From Bordetella parapertussis (GTDB lineage: Bacteria; Pseudomonadota; Gammaproteobacteria; Burkholderiales; Burkholderiaceae_B): a stretch of 35,892 nucleotides of DNA. The position numbers and the translations under genes were made by a program. Below are positions 1-8,295 of the stretch, one piece after another. Location of the stretch: positions 1-35,892 of the forward strand of contig CAMCYB010000017.1 in the NCBI GenBank assembly GCA_945883615.1. The letters run 5' to 3'. Each line of letters opens with the position of its first letter. The stretch's first letter is position 1. Under the pieces are notes generated by a model. That model was not told the DNA's origin and made no database searches. It saw only the letters and a list, made by a program, of their open reading frames with translations.

Positions 1-70
1 CGCTTTGGCTATTAGGGGGCATCATTTTACGAACGATGTTGTCTTTAAATTCAGTGCTGTAGGTTGGCAT
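1..70 (-). CDS. IS3-family transposase OrfA, N-terminal fragment
   Basis: The visible 23 residues begin MPTYSTEFKDNIVRKMM, the typical start of IS3-family OrfA proteins, which are small helix-turn-helix DNA-binding proteins that join OrfB by frameshifting to make the active transposase. The ATG at 68-70 is preceded by GGAG, a plausible ribosome binding site. The gene is cut by the window edge, so whether it is intact cannot be seen. The family call rests only on this short N-terminus and on the position just inside the IS end. Confidence 0.65.
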   Translation of the reverse strand, partial: MPTYSTEFKDNIVRKMMPPNSQS

Positions 71-149
71 AGCAACTTCACTCCAACCGCCCCAAAAGAT
101 TAAGAAAAGAAATTAAAAGACCGGACAACTATTGTGACAGAGGGGGCCA
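1..149 (-). mobile_element. Left end of an IS3-family insertion sequence (partial)
   Basis: The element runs off the window edge. Its proposed outer terminus is at 149, where the minus strand begins TGGCCCCCTCTGTCACAATA, which starts with TG as IS3-family terminal repeats do and resembles the G/C-rich ends of IS2-like members. The transposase reading frame starts about 80 bp inside this end, the usual distance. The pilus-type reading frame to the right loses its family character exactly at this boundary, which supports an insertion there. The other terminus and any target duplication lie outside the window. Confidence 0.7.
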
Positions 150-316
150 CTGAGAACCGCTGCTTGAACGGCACGATTCAGTATGTGTTGCGAAAACACC
201 CACTTTGTAATCAAAATCATGTGTTGTAACGCCATAACACTTATGGCAAGCATTAACAAACCAAGCAACATGGCTGCACCAGATTGTGACGGGTCACGTG
301 CCTGATGCCTAAGCAT
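113..316 (-). pseudogene. TadE/TadG-like pilus-associated protein, truncated by the IS
   Basis: From the ATG at 314-316 the frame reads 67 residues: a short polar start, then SGAAMLLGLLMLAISVMAL, one long hydrophobic segment at about residues 13-40. This N-terminal layout is common to TadE/TadG-type minor pilins. Residues 1 to about 55 are native; from Ser56 onward the frame runs into the IS terminus and stops at 113. It lies just downstream of the pilin-like gene on the same strand, as expected for a Tad-type cluster. There is no clear ribosome binding site, so the start is uncertain. Family assignment is tentative because only the membrane anchor remains. Confidence 0.5.
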
Positions 317-362
317 GCTTTTGATTATTTGAAAAATGGGGTGCCATGAAAAGTGCCAAAAC

Positions 363-644
363 TTAAGGGGCCGAACCACCCCCATCAGCACCAAATGCCC
401 GTAGGCTTTTTGCCCCTTTTTGTGAAACGGCTTGACCCGCTGCACGACGGGCTGCTTGTGAAGCCTCGCTACCGTCTTCGCCAGCAAGTTCGCTGGCAAT
501 AGCCGCTGTTTGCGCGCGAATCACTTGCCCAAACGATTGATAGACAGCAATAGCCGCGACAGCGACCAATGCCACAATGATGATGTATTCGGTCATACCT
601 TGACCGCGTTCATTTGAAAATTTAGAGTGATCAGAGATAAACAT
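363..644 (-). CDS. Flp/TadE-type small pilin-like protein
   Basis: This 93-residue protein has a short cytoplasmic leader, then GQGMTEYIIIVALVAVAAIA at residues 15-34, the glycine-glutamate-containing hydrophobic helix of type IVb (Flp) pilins and related Tad proteins, with the expected Glu after the cleavage region. A polar amphipathic stretch (FGQVIRAQTAAIASELAG) follows, and the last 40 residues are rich in Ala, Gly and Ser, an addition to the usual 50-60 residue Flp pilin. The start is supported by AAGGCG six bases upstream of the ATG. Such proteins are made as prepilins in the inner membrane. Only a truncated partner gene lies downstream, so the rest of the Tad machinery, if present, is elsewhere. 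Confidence 0.7.
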   Translation of the reverse strand: MFISDHSKFSNERGQGMTEYIIIVALVAVAAIAVYQSFGQVIRAQTAAIASELAGEDGSEASQAARRAAGQAVSQKGAKSLRAFGADGGGSAP

Positions 645-703
645 AAGACGCCTTATAAAAAGACGCTAGTGTGCTGTTTAAAAGTGATCAATTCAATTCG
701 TGC

Positions 704-1693
704 TTACCGCATAGCGGATTCGTGTGCAGGTATATTTTTAACTGTTAAACCGTTTTGCTTTGAAACGATACCGTTTTGCAACCAATTTAATGAAATGGGC
801 CAAAGTGTATCTTTAAATCGATCGTTAAAAAAGGAAAAATGGCCGATAGAGGGGTGATTAATAGATCTAGGATCAATGCGAACATGGTGACGCTCACTGC
901 TAACGTAAAGGTCTAACAACCTATTTAAAGCGATAGCTGTACCAAATGGGTCGTCTTCTGCCCCAAACGCCATCATTTGAGCCTTGATCTGTGCGAACCG
1001 TAATTTAATGATGTGCTGTTGATGAGTTGATTTAACGATACTGGGTATAAGATGCTGACCCATTCGGGCCCAATTTAGCGCAACGAGTTTTGGTGTGTCT
1101 TCCATCCACCCAAGTCGTTTAGCGGGTAGAAAGCCCATGGTGGTCGCAATCAAGGGCATGATTACATGCCACTTTACAACCATAGCAAATTTATGCGCAG
1201 GCAAATAATCTCGCCAATATGCTTGCTGTGAACCCATGCTAAAAACGCGACTAATTAAATAATTTGAGGGTGCTAGCCCAATCAACACCCCACCGATTGA
1301 ATGCCCCACAACTAAAATTTTTTGATGTGGAAATCGACTAGCAGCCATTTGCAAGACAGCCTCGAAGTCTTGTTCACCCCAAATAACCCAGCTTGCTTTA
1401 AAGCCACGCAATGATTTAGGCTTAGATGACCCAATACCGCGATAGTCGTAGGTAATGACATCAAAGCCTTGATCAAATAAATATTGGGCAAAGCGAAAAT
1501 AGTATCGGCATTGCACTGAGGTAGCGGGGTTGATGATGACAACATCGCGGTTTTTATGATCAACCGTTGATGCAAGTGTTGCGAGTGGATCGAGTGTTAC
1601 GTTTGGTGCGTGTGGTGCGTTTGGTGCTAGACGCCATTCAAAACCATTAATCTCATAACCATCTTGAGTTTTTATTTTGAGAGGTTGAGTCAT
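704..1693 (-). CDS. Alpha/beta-fold hydrolase
   Basis: A 329-residue protein with the alpha/beta-hydrolase pattern: early strands (VVIINPATSVQCRYY at about 51-65 and the YDYRGIGSSKP loop at about 82-92), a nucleophile elbow G-H-S-I-G-G with Ser132, a likely acid at Asp247/Asp248 in GAEDDPFG, and a C-terminal His285 in IGHFSFF. This matches the serine hydrolase triad order and resembles the predicted hydrolases of COG4757. No signal peptide is seen, so it is probably cytoplasmic. It starts 5 bp after the end of the glutathione transferase gene, so the two are likely co-transcribed. The substrate is unknown. A nine-base near-repeat encodes the short APNAPHAPN stretch at residues 23-31. Confidence 0.8.
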   Translation of the reverse strand: MTQPLKIKTQDGYEINGFEWRLAPNAPHAPNVTLDPLATLASTVDHKNRDVVIINPATSVQCRYYFRFAQYLFDQGFDVITYDYRGIGSSKPKSLRGFKASWVIWGEQDFEAVLQMAASRFPHQKILVVGHSIGGVLIGLAPSNYLISRVFSMGSQQAYWRDYLPAHKFAMVVKWHVIMPLIATTMGFLPAKRLGWMEDTPKLVALNWARMGQHLIPSIVKSTHQQHIIKLRFAQIKAQMMAFGAEDDPFGTAIALNRLLDLYVSSERHHVRIDPRSINHPSIGHFSFFNDRFKDTLWPISLNWLQNGIVSKQNGLTVKNIPAHESAMR

Positions 1694-1698
1694 AAGAC

Positions 1699-2382
1699 TT
1701 ACTCAAAATCTATCTGTTGAGTGGGGTGGGCCTGAGCAAATGCTGTCAGCTTTTCACAATGATCAGAGATTTTTTTTAAGGTAGGAAATTGATTCGTGTC
1801 GATCTCAAAACGAATAGCGCTAAACATTTGTGGCACCAGCATACAGTCAGCCATGGTCACCTGGTCACCGAAGCAATACATGCCTCGTGTCGGGTGTTGA
1901 GACAAATCTGTATCAAGCGCTTTCAAACCGATTGTTAACCAATTTTGCACCCATTGCAGTTTTTGTTCTTCACTTAATTTTAAAGTTTCCACCAAATATT
2001 TTAAAACTCTTAAATTTTGCAGTGGGTGAATATCACAGCAAATAGCTAAAGATAATTGACGCACGCGGGCACGACCCTCTAAGGTCGCGGGCATCAATGC
2101 AGGTGAAGGGTATTTTTCGTCTAAGTATTCAATGATGGCCATCGACTGGCTGACTTGAAAACCATGATCATCAAGTAAGGGAACAAGTTGCTGCGGGTTC
2201 ATTTTTCTATATTCATCTTTAAATTGCTGACCGCCCTCTTTCATTAAATGAACAGGAATATAGCGATAGTCGAGCCCTTTAAGATTGAGTGCAATACGCG
2301 TTCTATAAGCCGCTGCGCTTCTGTAGAAATTATATAAAACGAGGTCTTCGTCAACGCTTGTTGAGTTTTTTGAAAATGTCAT
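1699..2382 (-). CDS. maiA: Glutathione S-transferase, maleylacetoacetate isomerase-like (zeta class)
   Basis: The 227-residue protein carries the N-terminal thioredoxin-like GST domain with NFYRSAAAYRTRIALNLKGL (about residues 18-37), the zeta-class signature region, where MaiA proteins usually have RSSASYRVRIAL. It continues with NPQQLVPLLDDHG and SQSMAIIEYLDEKYP, the cis-proline and glutathione-binding segments, and a helical C-terminal domain with QVTMADCMLVPQ. MaiA isomerises maleylacetoacetate to fumarylacetoacetate in tyrosine/homogentisate catabolism. No other gene of that pathway is nearby, so the physiological substrate is uncertain and the gene symbol rests on similarity alone. The length is normal. 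It lies 80 bp downstream of the lytic transglycosylase gene on the same strand. Confidence 0.8.
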   Translation of the reverse strand: MTFSKNSTSVDEDLVLYNFYRSAAAYRTRIALNLKGLDYRYIPVHLMKEGGQQFKDEYRKMNPQQLVPLLDDHGFQVSQSMAIIEYLDEKYPSPALMPATLEGRARVRQLSLAICCDIHPLQNLRVLKYLVETLKLSEEQKLQWVQNWLTIGLKALDTDLSQHPTRGMYCFGDQVTMADCMLVPQMFSAIRFEIDTNQFPTLKKISDHCEKLTAFAQAHPTQQIDFE

Positions 2383-2462
2383 ATCAATGCTTCCAGTGGT
2401 GATTTGATGAGCAAATTAATAGGTCAAATAACAAAATAATGAATTGTAAAATTTTTATTTTT

Positions 2463-3743
2463 CTAACGAGGAATAAGTATCTTTTGCCCTACATTGACTT
2501 GATTATTTTTTAGATTATTTAAATCTTTTAATGTTTGGATGCTGAGTTGATATCTGTATGCAATGCTAACCAAGGTTTCACCAGAACGCACTTCATGACC
2601 CTGTGTTTTTTGATTTCGATTGACTTGAACTGTCGCGACCAATGAATTAACTGAGGTACCTGGTATGACCATGTTTTTGGCTATTGGCAGTAATCTTATG
2701 TTGCGATTCAACTCATTCGCTTGACGAAGCGTGTCAACTGAAACATTAAACTTATTCGCAATGGCTTGAATACTTTCCCCCTCACGGGCATTGTATTTTT
2801 TCCAACTTGTTAGGTCGCCTTGATATTCTGCTAGGTTGGCTAAGTAATTTGGGGCTTTTTCAATCGGCAAAATGATCTCTGTATCATTATTTGCCATAAT
2901 CACGCCTTGATTAAAGCCTGGGTTAAGCGCAGTGAAATCTTCTATTGGCATTTGAGCAAGCTTTGCAGCCACAGCTAAGTCAATATCTTGATCTTTCTTA
3001 ATACTAACGAAGTAGGGTTCATTGTTTATGACTGGCAAAACAATAGAATACCGTTCTGGGTTAGAAATGATGTTTTTAATGGCCTGCAGTTTTGGAATGT
3101 AATTTTCGGTTTCTTGTGGTAATTTCAAATTTTCAAATTGTTGAGTTTTACCTGATTTGGCAGCTTGATTCATTGCACGTTTAACAGAGCCCTCACCCCA
3201 GTTATACGAGGCAAACGCCAGATACCAATCGCCCTGAAAATTAAATAAGTATTCAAGATAATCCAGTGCGGCATTGGTAGAAGCAATGGGGTCTCTTCGC
3301 TGATCTCGCCACCAGTTTTGCTCAAGCTTAAAGTGAGTGCCCGTACTTGGAATAAATTGCCACAGCCCGCTCGCCTGAGCAGAGGAAAGTGCATTAGGGT
3401 TAAAAGCACTTTCTACAAAAGGCAATAAAACTAATTCAGTTGGTAAATCGCGCCGATTAACTTCGTTGACAATATAGTAGAGATATTTGCCAGACCTATC
3501 GGCCATACGTTGAAAATACTCTGGCCGAGCAGAGTAATAGGCTACCCATTTGTCGACCAAGGGGTTACTGAGATTGGGTATGGCGTACCCTGTGCGAATG
3601 CGTTCCCAAATATCATTAGAATTAACTGTTAAGTCGACGGTGCGGCTATTTACCTCAGCCAGTGTATTTTTCTGAGTAGGTTGGCTCGTACACCCTATTA
3701 AGGTAACAAGACAACATAACAAAACGCCATTCCAGTATCTCAT
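2463..3743 (-). CDS. MltD-like membrane-bound lytic transglycosylase with two LysM domains
   Basis: This 426-residue protein begins with a lipoprotein signal peptide (lipobox LIGC, Cys18), so it should be anchored in a membrane facing the periplasm. Residues about 90-200 form an SLT domain: LLPFVESAFNPNALSSAQAS contains the catalytic Glu111, followed by GLWQFIPSTG and ASYNWGEGSV. Two LysM modules follow at about 316-361 and 382-425, the second with the clear pattern VRSGETLVSIAYRYQLSIQT. The enzyme cleaves the glycan strand of peptidoglycan to give anhydro-muropeptides. It lies 22 bp after tssM on the same strand, so it is likely translated from the T6SS membrane-complex transcript and may open the cell wall for the TssJLM complex, the role known for MltE in enteroaggregative E. 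coli. MltD proteins also occur as housekeeping enzymes elsewhere. Confidence 0.9.
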   Translation of the reverse strand: MRYWNGVLLCCLVTLIGCTSQPTQKNTLAEVNSRTVDLTVNSNDIWERIRTGYAIPNLSNPLVDKWVAYYSARPEYFQRMADRSGKYLYYIVNEVNRRDLPTELVLLPFVESAFNPNALSSAQASGLWQFIPSTGTHFKLEQNWWRDQRRDPIASTNAALDYLEYLFNFQGDWYLAFASYNWGEGSVKRAMNQAAKSGKTQQFENLKLPQETENYIPKLQAIKNIISNPERYSIVLPVINNEPYFVSIKKDQDIDLAVAAKLAQMPIEDFTALNPGFNQGVIMANNDTEIILPIEKAPNYLANLAEYQGDLTSWKKYNAREGESIQAIANKFNVSVDTLRQANELNRNIRLLPIAKNMVIPGTSVNSLVATVQVNRNQKTQGHEVRSGETLVSIAYRYQLSIQTLKDLNNLKNNQVNVGQKILIPR

Positions 3744-3765
3744 TGATAGTTATAGCCCCTCAAAG

Positions 3766-6700
3766 CTATGGCGAACCTGAGGGCCATATTGGAACTAACA
3801 ATGTACTGCCTTCAACTATTTTGTCACTTTTGAGATTATTTAAAGATTTTAAAATCAAAGGATCAACTTTATATTGTCTGCCAATTGAAAATAGTGTTTC
3901 GCCTTTTTTAACAACTATATCTTTTGTGGGTACAGATTTTAGCGGTTCAACTGGCGGTAACGGGGGTTCGATTGGCGCAGGTGGTGGATTAACTTTTTTG
4001 TTAGCTTCATTTGCTATATATTTAGGCAGAGTCATAGAAACGTCTTGATCTGCAACACCTGTCCAACATCGTCCGGCTCGAGCGGGAACGATAATGTCCA
4101 TTCGTGAAAGAGCTGATTGTGTCGAAGGTGATGTTTGAGCCGAAAGATACTCGTAATCTTGAGCCAGTTGCAAAACAGATTCCGCACCGTCCATGTCATA
4201 GCGAACCGTAATTTCAGTCACACCTAATTCATCAAGTCGGCCTGCTGCAGCCGGAAAATCGTTAGGTGTAAAAACACGGGCGCCATCTTGAAACTCTTCT
4301 AGCAATGTTGGAAGACCCATTGAACCGGGGTAACGTTTGGTTAACGTTAAATTATCTATTTTTAACTGTAACGACGTTTGGCCACATTGCTCAGGTGACC
4401 ACGCAAAACTATTGCTAGACTTCATATTAAGATTGCTTAACTCTATAGATTCTTCAGCACACTGAATTGATAACGTCGCTGAGTAAGGCAATGCTTTGGC
4501 ACTGGCATTAACAGACAAAGGTAACGACGAAAGAGAAAGCTTTGCACTTTTGGTTGTTGACGCTTTAGCGCGTTGTTCTCGAACCAAAGTGCCTACTCTG
4601 CTTGTAACGGCTTGGTTCAAAAAGTCAATAAAGCCAGACGCAAAAGGCAATTTGTGTCCATTAAAGTCAGTAATTGAAAATGTACCGCCATTACGATTGA
4701 TAAAATATCGATTTGGACCGTCAACAAGTGCCCAAACGGAACCATCTTTACCAAACAATTGTTCACTGGCTTCTTTGGGATTAATAGCTAACTGACTTTT
4801 CCAAATAACATTCGTGTCCCAATCTTGTTGCACTTGACATGATGCTTGCTCTAAGTTGTAAGTAATTAACGCATTAATTGGCGCAGCAATAACCTTCCAA
4901 ATTGCTTCATCCCCCGCCTGGTTATATTTAGAATCTTTTCTAAAATTTGCTAGGCTTTGAGATAAATCTCTTAATTCAGATACTTTCTGAATTTCGACTT
5001 TAGTTGCACCCGAAAAATAGTTACGCGCACTTTGAAAGTTTTGTTCTGGCCCCGCTAACGCTAAAGCGGTTGCTTTTAAAAGTTGCTCTTGATAAGTTTG
5101 AAAAAGATTAAGATCTCGTGTTGCACCAGAGACCGCCTCTGGCAGCAACATTGACCCTGAACCAATAGATCTGCGAATGGCGCCACCTGCAACGCTATTA
5201 ATAGCTGTCACAACATTCATTGTGTTTTTTAATGGCGAAGTGCTTTGTGCTTGGTTTTGTAAATCGAAATAATAGCGAGCAAAGTTAAGCCAAGAAGGGG
5301 AATTTGCCTGTTCAATACTAGAAAATTCGGAATTTAGACGACTAAAGAACAAATAGAAGGGGCTCGTTTTAGTGCCTAACGATTGGATCAGTTCTCGCCA
5401 AATGGGCTCAATACCCACTAAATTACCAGTACCAGTAAAGCCCGAAGAAAATGATTGCCAGGCGTCAAAACGGGCTGACAAATACCAGCTACGAAAAATA
5501 TCAGTTTTTGTTATAAATTCAGGACTGTTTTGCAAGGCTTGCTGCAACTCATTTAAAAAGCCGTTGATCTCTTTTTCACCGCTAAGTGTTAAGCTCGGTT
5601 GAATTTGAAGGTTTTGGTCAGTAACGAGGTTTCTGTTCCAGAAATTACTCAACGTTATGGCAGACGAAGACACATTAGGCTGGACATTAGCCCAATCAGT
5701 CAACCACGCCATGTGAGGTGATTTAAAAATTTCGTTTGTGAGCAATTCACGCGTATTTTTAAGGGTTAATTTAAGGTATGGGTCTGACGGGTCTGACCAT
5801 CCAATTGATGCACTAATGAGTTCATCAAATTGATCCTTTAAAATCGAACTTATACCCTCTTGATTTTTCAAAAAAAAGAGCGGAACTTGTGGCATGGCAT
5901 TAATTTTTTCGAAGTCTGCACCATTAATGCGCGCTTGAACAATATTAATATAGCGAATGGCGCCTAAAAAAGTATAGGCTTTCATCACAGAATCTGATGA
6001 ATTCATACCCCTTTCAACCCTTTTATTAAGACCTAAGGTATTTGCCTCAATTTCCCTAAATCTTTGAATAAATGCTTGTTTTAATTCTTCTTCTACTCGT
6101 CCAACCTCAGGGCTAAATGCAAGCCATCTTGTTTGCCAGTTTTTTTCTTCTTGCAATAATAGCTTGACGACAACCAACAATGCATCAAGATCACGCATGA
6201 TAGAACCAACTTTTGAGTCATCATTTACTAGAGCTTGGGCAAACTCTTTAGGAATCGATGCTTTAAAACGACTTACCGTGTTTGACGTTGTAATAAATGA
6301 AATAGTCAAAAAAATAACAAAAGCAGAACAAACAAGTAACCATGCCATTAAAGCCATATTGTGAGTGACTTTACGCCAACGACCCACTATTTCGCCTGGT
6401 AAATAAACATAGCGTTCTTTGGGTAGTATGCGAGCAAACACATCATGAATAAATAAGCCCTTTTTACCTTCTTCAGAGCCGGCCTCAACATTTTTAACAT
6501 TAGGCAAAATAGTTTTTAAACGGCTGGGTAGTGAACCCTCTTGACGCCCGCTCGTTAAGAAAAGCCCTCTCAAGTAAGGGTGTTCTAAGTAAGGGTTTTC
6601 ACCAAAAACAGTATCAATAAAAATCTGTAAACCGGTGCGTAACCGCTCTACTTCGCCAGGAAACATGAGTATTTCTGGAGACATCGACACACCGCGAACA

Positions 6701-7623
6701 GCCATATCAAGTCGCATGGTGTTTAACCGTTGAACGATCGTATCGATTGCGCTGTTAACAAAATTATTTTCGTCTCTATGATCTGATTCATCTTCAGACA
6801 AATAACCCATTGCTTCTTGCGACTCGGTATTTGATAAATTTTCAGCCCAAGACATGAAACCGTAAATTTGATCTGCCTTGGTTATCATGATGTAAATGGG
6901 AAATCTTTTTTCGAACATACGCATAAGATGATCTATGCGTTCTCTAAGCGCTCTTCCACGAAGCTCAAGCAGTTCAGCATTGCCCATTAACAAATCATCT
7001 GCAGAAACAACGAGCACTAAACCGTTAAGCCCTTCACCCGATCGATATTTAGTAAATAACTCTAAAAGGTAATTCCATTCCTCTTGATCTTGTTCAACCC
7101 CATCTGGTGAAACATACCGGCCAGCCGTATCTAAAATAATGGCTTGGTTAAAAAACCACCAATCACAATTTAAAGTTTGTACAATTTTTTTTGTTTCAGC
7201 AGTTTGCCGCAACATACTACTTAAGCGCGAGCGAGTGATTGCAGTTGTTTTACCGGACCCTGACTCACCTATGACCATATACCAAGGCAGCACGTAAAGC
7301 GGGTTGCCAAAGTGCCGCAATTGCGACTGCTTTAACATATCAATAACTGATATCCATTTTTTAGCTAACGCTATTTTAAAATTAGCGGGCTCGCTACTGA
7401 TACGAACAGCTGATTTTTGTGACGCTAAAAGTTTATATTTTGATCGAGATATAAGAATAAATCGACGTATTGCACTGATACCAAAATAAAACCCCAACAT
7501 ACCAAAAAATACAGCAAAAATTCCCCATGTTGGCCATTCCATAGCCAATACAAAAAGCCAGCTAAAGGCTGCCAAACATAATAAAATAACTACAGCAAGA
7601 ATAATAAGAAGGGTCGACTTCAT
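3766..7623 (-). CDS. tssM: T6SS membrane subunit TssM (IcmF) with a C-terminal LysM domain
   Basis: TssM is the inner-membrane backbone of the T6SS trans-envelope complex. The 1285-residue protein has two N-terminal membrane helices (about 5-28 and 31-52), an NTPase-like cytoplasmic domain with Walker A GESGSGKT (119-126), IILDTAGRY (162-170) and TKAD (248-251), a third membrane helix at about 422-446, and a large periplasmic region. After residue 1205 comes a proline-rich linker (NPPPAPIEPPLPPVEP) and then, from about 1235 to 1282, a LysM module (IVVKKGETLFSIGRQYKV, then SLNNLKSDKIVEGSTLLVP). Standard TssM proteins end at the TssJ-binding beta domain, so this peptidoglycan-binding tail is unusual. 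The start overlaps the tssL stop as ATGA, indicating translational coupling. The LysM tail aligns by eye with the second LysM of the following gene product. Confidence 0.97.
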   Translation of the reverse strand: MKSTLLIILAVVILLCLAAFSWLFVLAMEWPTWGIFAVFFGMLGFYFGISAIRRFILISRSKYKLLASQKSAVRISSEPANFKIALAKKWISVIDMLKQSQLRHFGNPLYVLPWYMVIGESGSGKTTAITRSRLSSMLRQTAETKKIVQTLNCDWWFFNQAIILDTAGRYVSPDGVEQDQEEWNYLLELFTKYRSGEGLNGLVLVVSADDLLMGNAELLELRGRALRERIDHLMRMFEKRFPIYIMITKADQIYGFMSWAENLSNTESQEAMGYLSEDESDHRDENNFVNSAIDTIVQRLNTMRLDMAVRGVSMSPEILMFPGEVERLRTGLQIFIDTVFGENPYLEHPYLRGLFLTSGRQEGSLPSRLKTILPNVKNVEAGSEEGKKGLFIHDVFARILPKERYVYLPGEIVGRWRKVTHNMALMAWLLVCSAFVIFLTISFITTSNTVSRFKASIPKEFAQALVNDDSKVGSIMRDLDALLVVVKLLLQEEKNWQTRWLAFSPEVGRVEEELKQAFIQRFREIEANTLGLNKRVERGMNSSDSVMKAYTFLGAIRYINIVQARINGADFEKINAMPQVPLFFLKNQEGISSILKDQFDELISASIGWSDPSDPYLKLTLKNTRELLTNEIFKSPHMAWLTDWANVQPNVSSSAITLSNFWNRNLVTDQNLQIQPSLTLSGEKEINGFLNELQQALQNSPEFITKTDIFRSWYLSARFDAWQSFSSGFTGTGNLVGIEPIWRELIQSLGTKTSPFYLFFSRLNSEFSSIEQANSPSWLNFARYYFDLQNQAQSTSPLKNTMNVVTAINSVAGGAIRRSIGSGSMLLPEAVSGATRDLNLFQTYQEQLLKATALALAGPEQNFQSARNYFSGATKVEIQKVSELRDLSQSLANFRKDSKYNQAGDEAIWKVIAAPINALITYNLEQASCQVQQDWDTNVIWKSQLAINPKEASEQLFGKDGSVWALVDGPNRYFINRNGGTFSITDFNGHKLPFASGFIDFLNQAVTSRVGTLVREQRAKASTTKSAKLSLSSLPLSVNASAKALPYSATLSIQCAEESIELSNLNMKSSNSFAWSPEQCGQTSLQLKIDNLTLTKRYPGSMGLPTLLEEFQDGARVFTPNDFPAAAGRLDELGVTEITVRYDMDGAESVLQLAQDYEYLSAQTSPSTQSALSRMDIIVPARAGRCWTGVADQDVSMTLPKYIANEANKKVNPPPAPIEPPLPPVEPLKSVPTKDIVVKKGETLFSIGRQYKVDPLILKSLNNLKSDKIVEGSTLLVPIWPSGSP

Positions 7624-8294
7624 AGCTTCAACATTTGCGTAATACTGTTAATTTTTTGAGTTAAATCGTAGTTAAAAAAAACCGCTAAAGCAAAAATGAA
7701 AAGAATCGGACCAAAGACTTTTAGTAAAAAGAGTCGTCTTTGACGAACCTTTTTTTTAACCTGGTTCGTTTCTGTTGATAAGACTCGGTAAGCTTCAGGG
7801 AATAAATGATCTTCGCTGGAAAGACTTAAAATATCTTTGTTTGGGCGAACCATTTTGTATTGATCAAGCCGCAGTTGAATAAGCGCGGGGTCATTCGGAT
7901 GTTGACTATAGCGGCCTAAAAACCCCATAGACAAACATAAAACAAACAGTTCTCTTAGCTCATCGTCACTTTGCGAGAGGGCCTCAAGACGATCGTAAAA
8001 AAGTACACCAGCAAGACTTGTTGAAAATAATTTTTTTTGTAACATCAACGGCCGCCAATCATGCTTTGCCTTCCAAGCAGGCAAATTACCTAACCGTTCA
8101 TCACACCAAGCTACAACAGGAAATAAGGCCTCACGAAAGCGTTCAAGAGGAATTTCGTCTGATAATGCTTGTGCTCGCGCATCAAGGATCAAAGTCTGCA
8201 CCTGCTCATGAACGACTTGAGCATCTGGGTTAACGAACTGCTCAACACTTTGAACATAAGCCATCGTTGGAATGAAAAGTGAAGGCAACAGCAT
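7620..8294 (-). CDS. tssL: T6SS inner-membrane protein TssL (DotU/IcmH family)
   Basis: The 224-residue protein matches short TssL: a mostly helical cytoplasmic domain with VVAWCDERLGNLPAWKAKHDW and a C-terminal membrane helix, KVFGPILFIFALAVFF, close to the end. There is no OmpA-like peptidoglycan-binding extension, which some TssL proteins carry; here LysM tails on TssM and on the neighbouring enzyme may take over that role. TssL binds TssM and connects to TssK of the baseplate. AGGGGA upstream supports the ATG at 8292-8294, although a second in-frame Met at residue 11 is possible. One base separates it from tssK, and its stop overlaps the tssM start. Confidence 0.93.
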   Translation of the reverse strand: MLLPSLFIPTMAYVQSVEQFVNPDAQVVHEQVQTLILDARAQALSDEIPLERFREALFPVVAWCDERLGNLPAWKAKHDWRPLMLQKKLFSTSLAGVLFYDRLEALSQSDDELRELFVLCLSMGFLGRYSQHPNDPALIQLRLDQYKMVRPNKDILSLSSEDHLFPEAYRVLSTETNQVKKKVRQRRLFLLKVFGPILFIFALAVFFNYDLTQKINSITQMLKL

Positions 8295-8295
8295 G

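Noticed and set aside
627..857. Plus-strand 76-residue frame over the pilin/hydrolase gap
   Set aside because: It overlaps the hydrolase C-terminus antisense and has no family features or ribosome site.
1594..1632. Short near-repeats in the hydrolase gene (TTTGGTGCG units)
   Set aside because: Only three imperfect nine-base units in frame, giving APN-type residues; too short to treat as a separate element.
3743..4048. Plus-strand frame of 101 residues over the mltD/tssM junction
   Set aside because: It is antisense to the TssM LysM tail and its proline-rich linker; no independent support.
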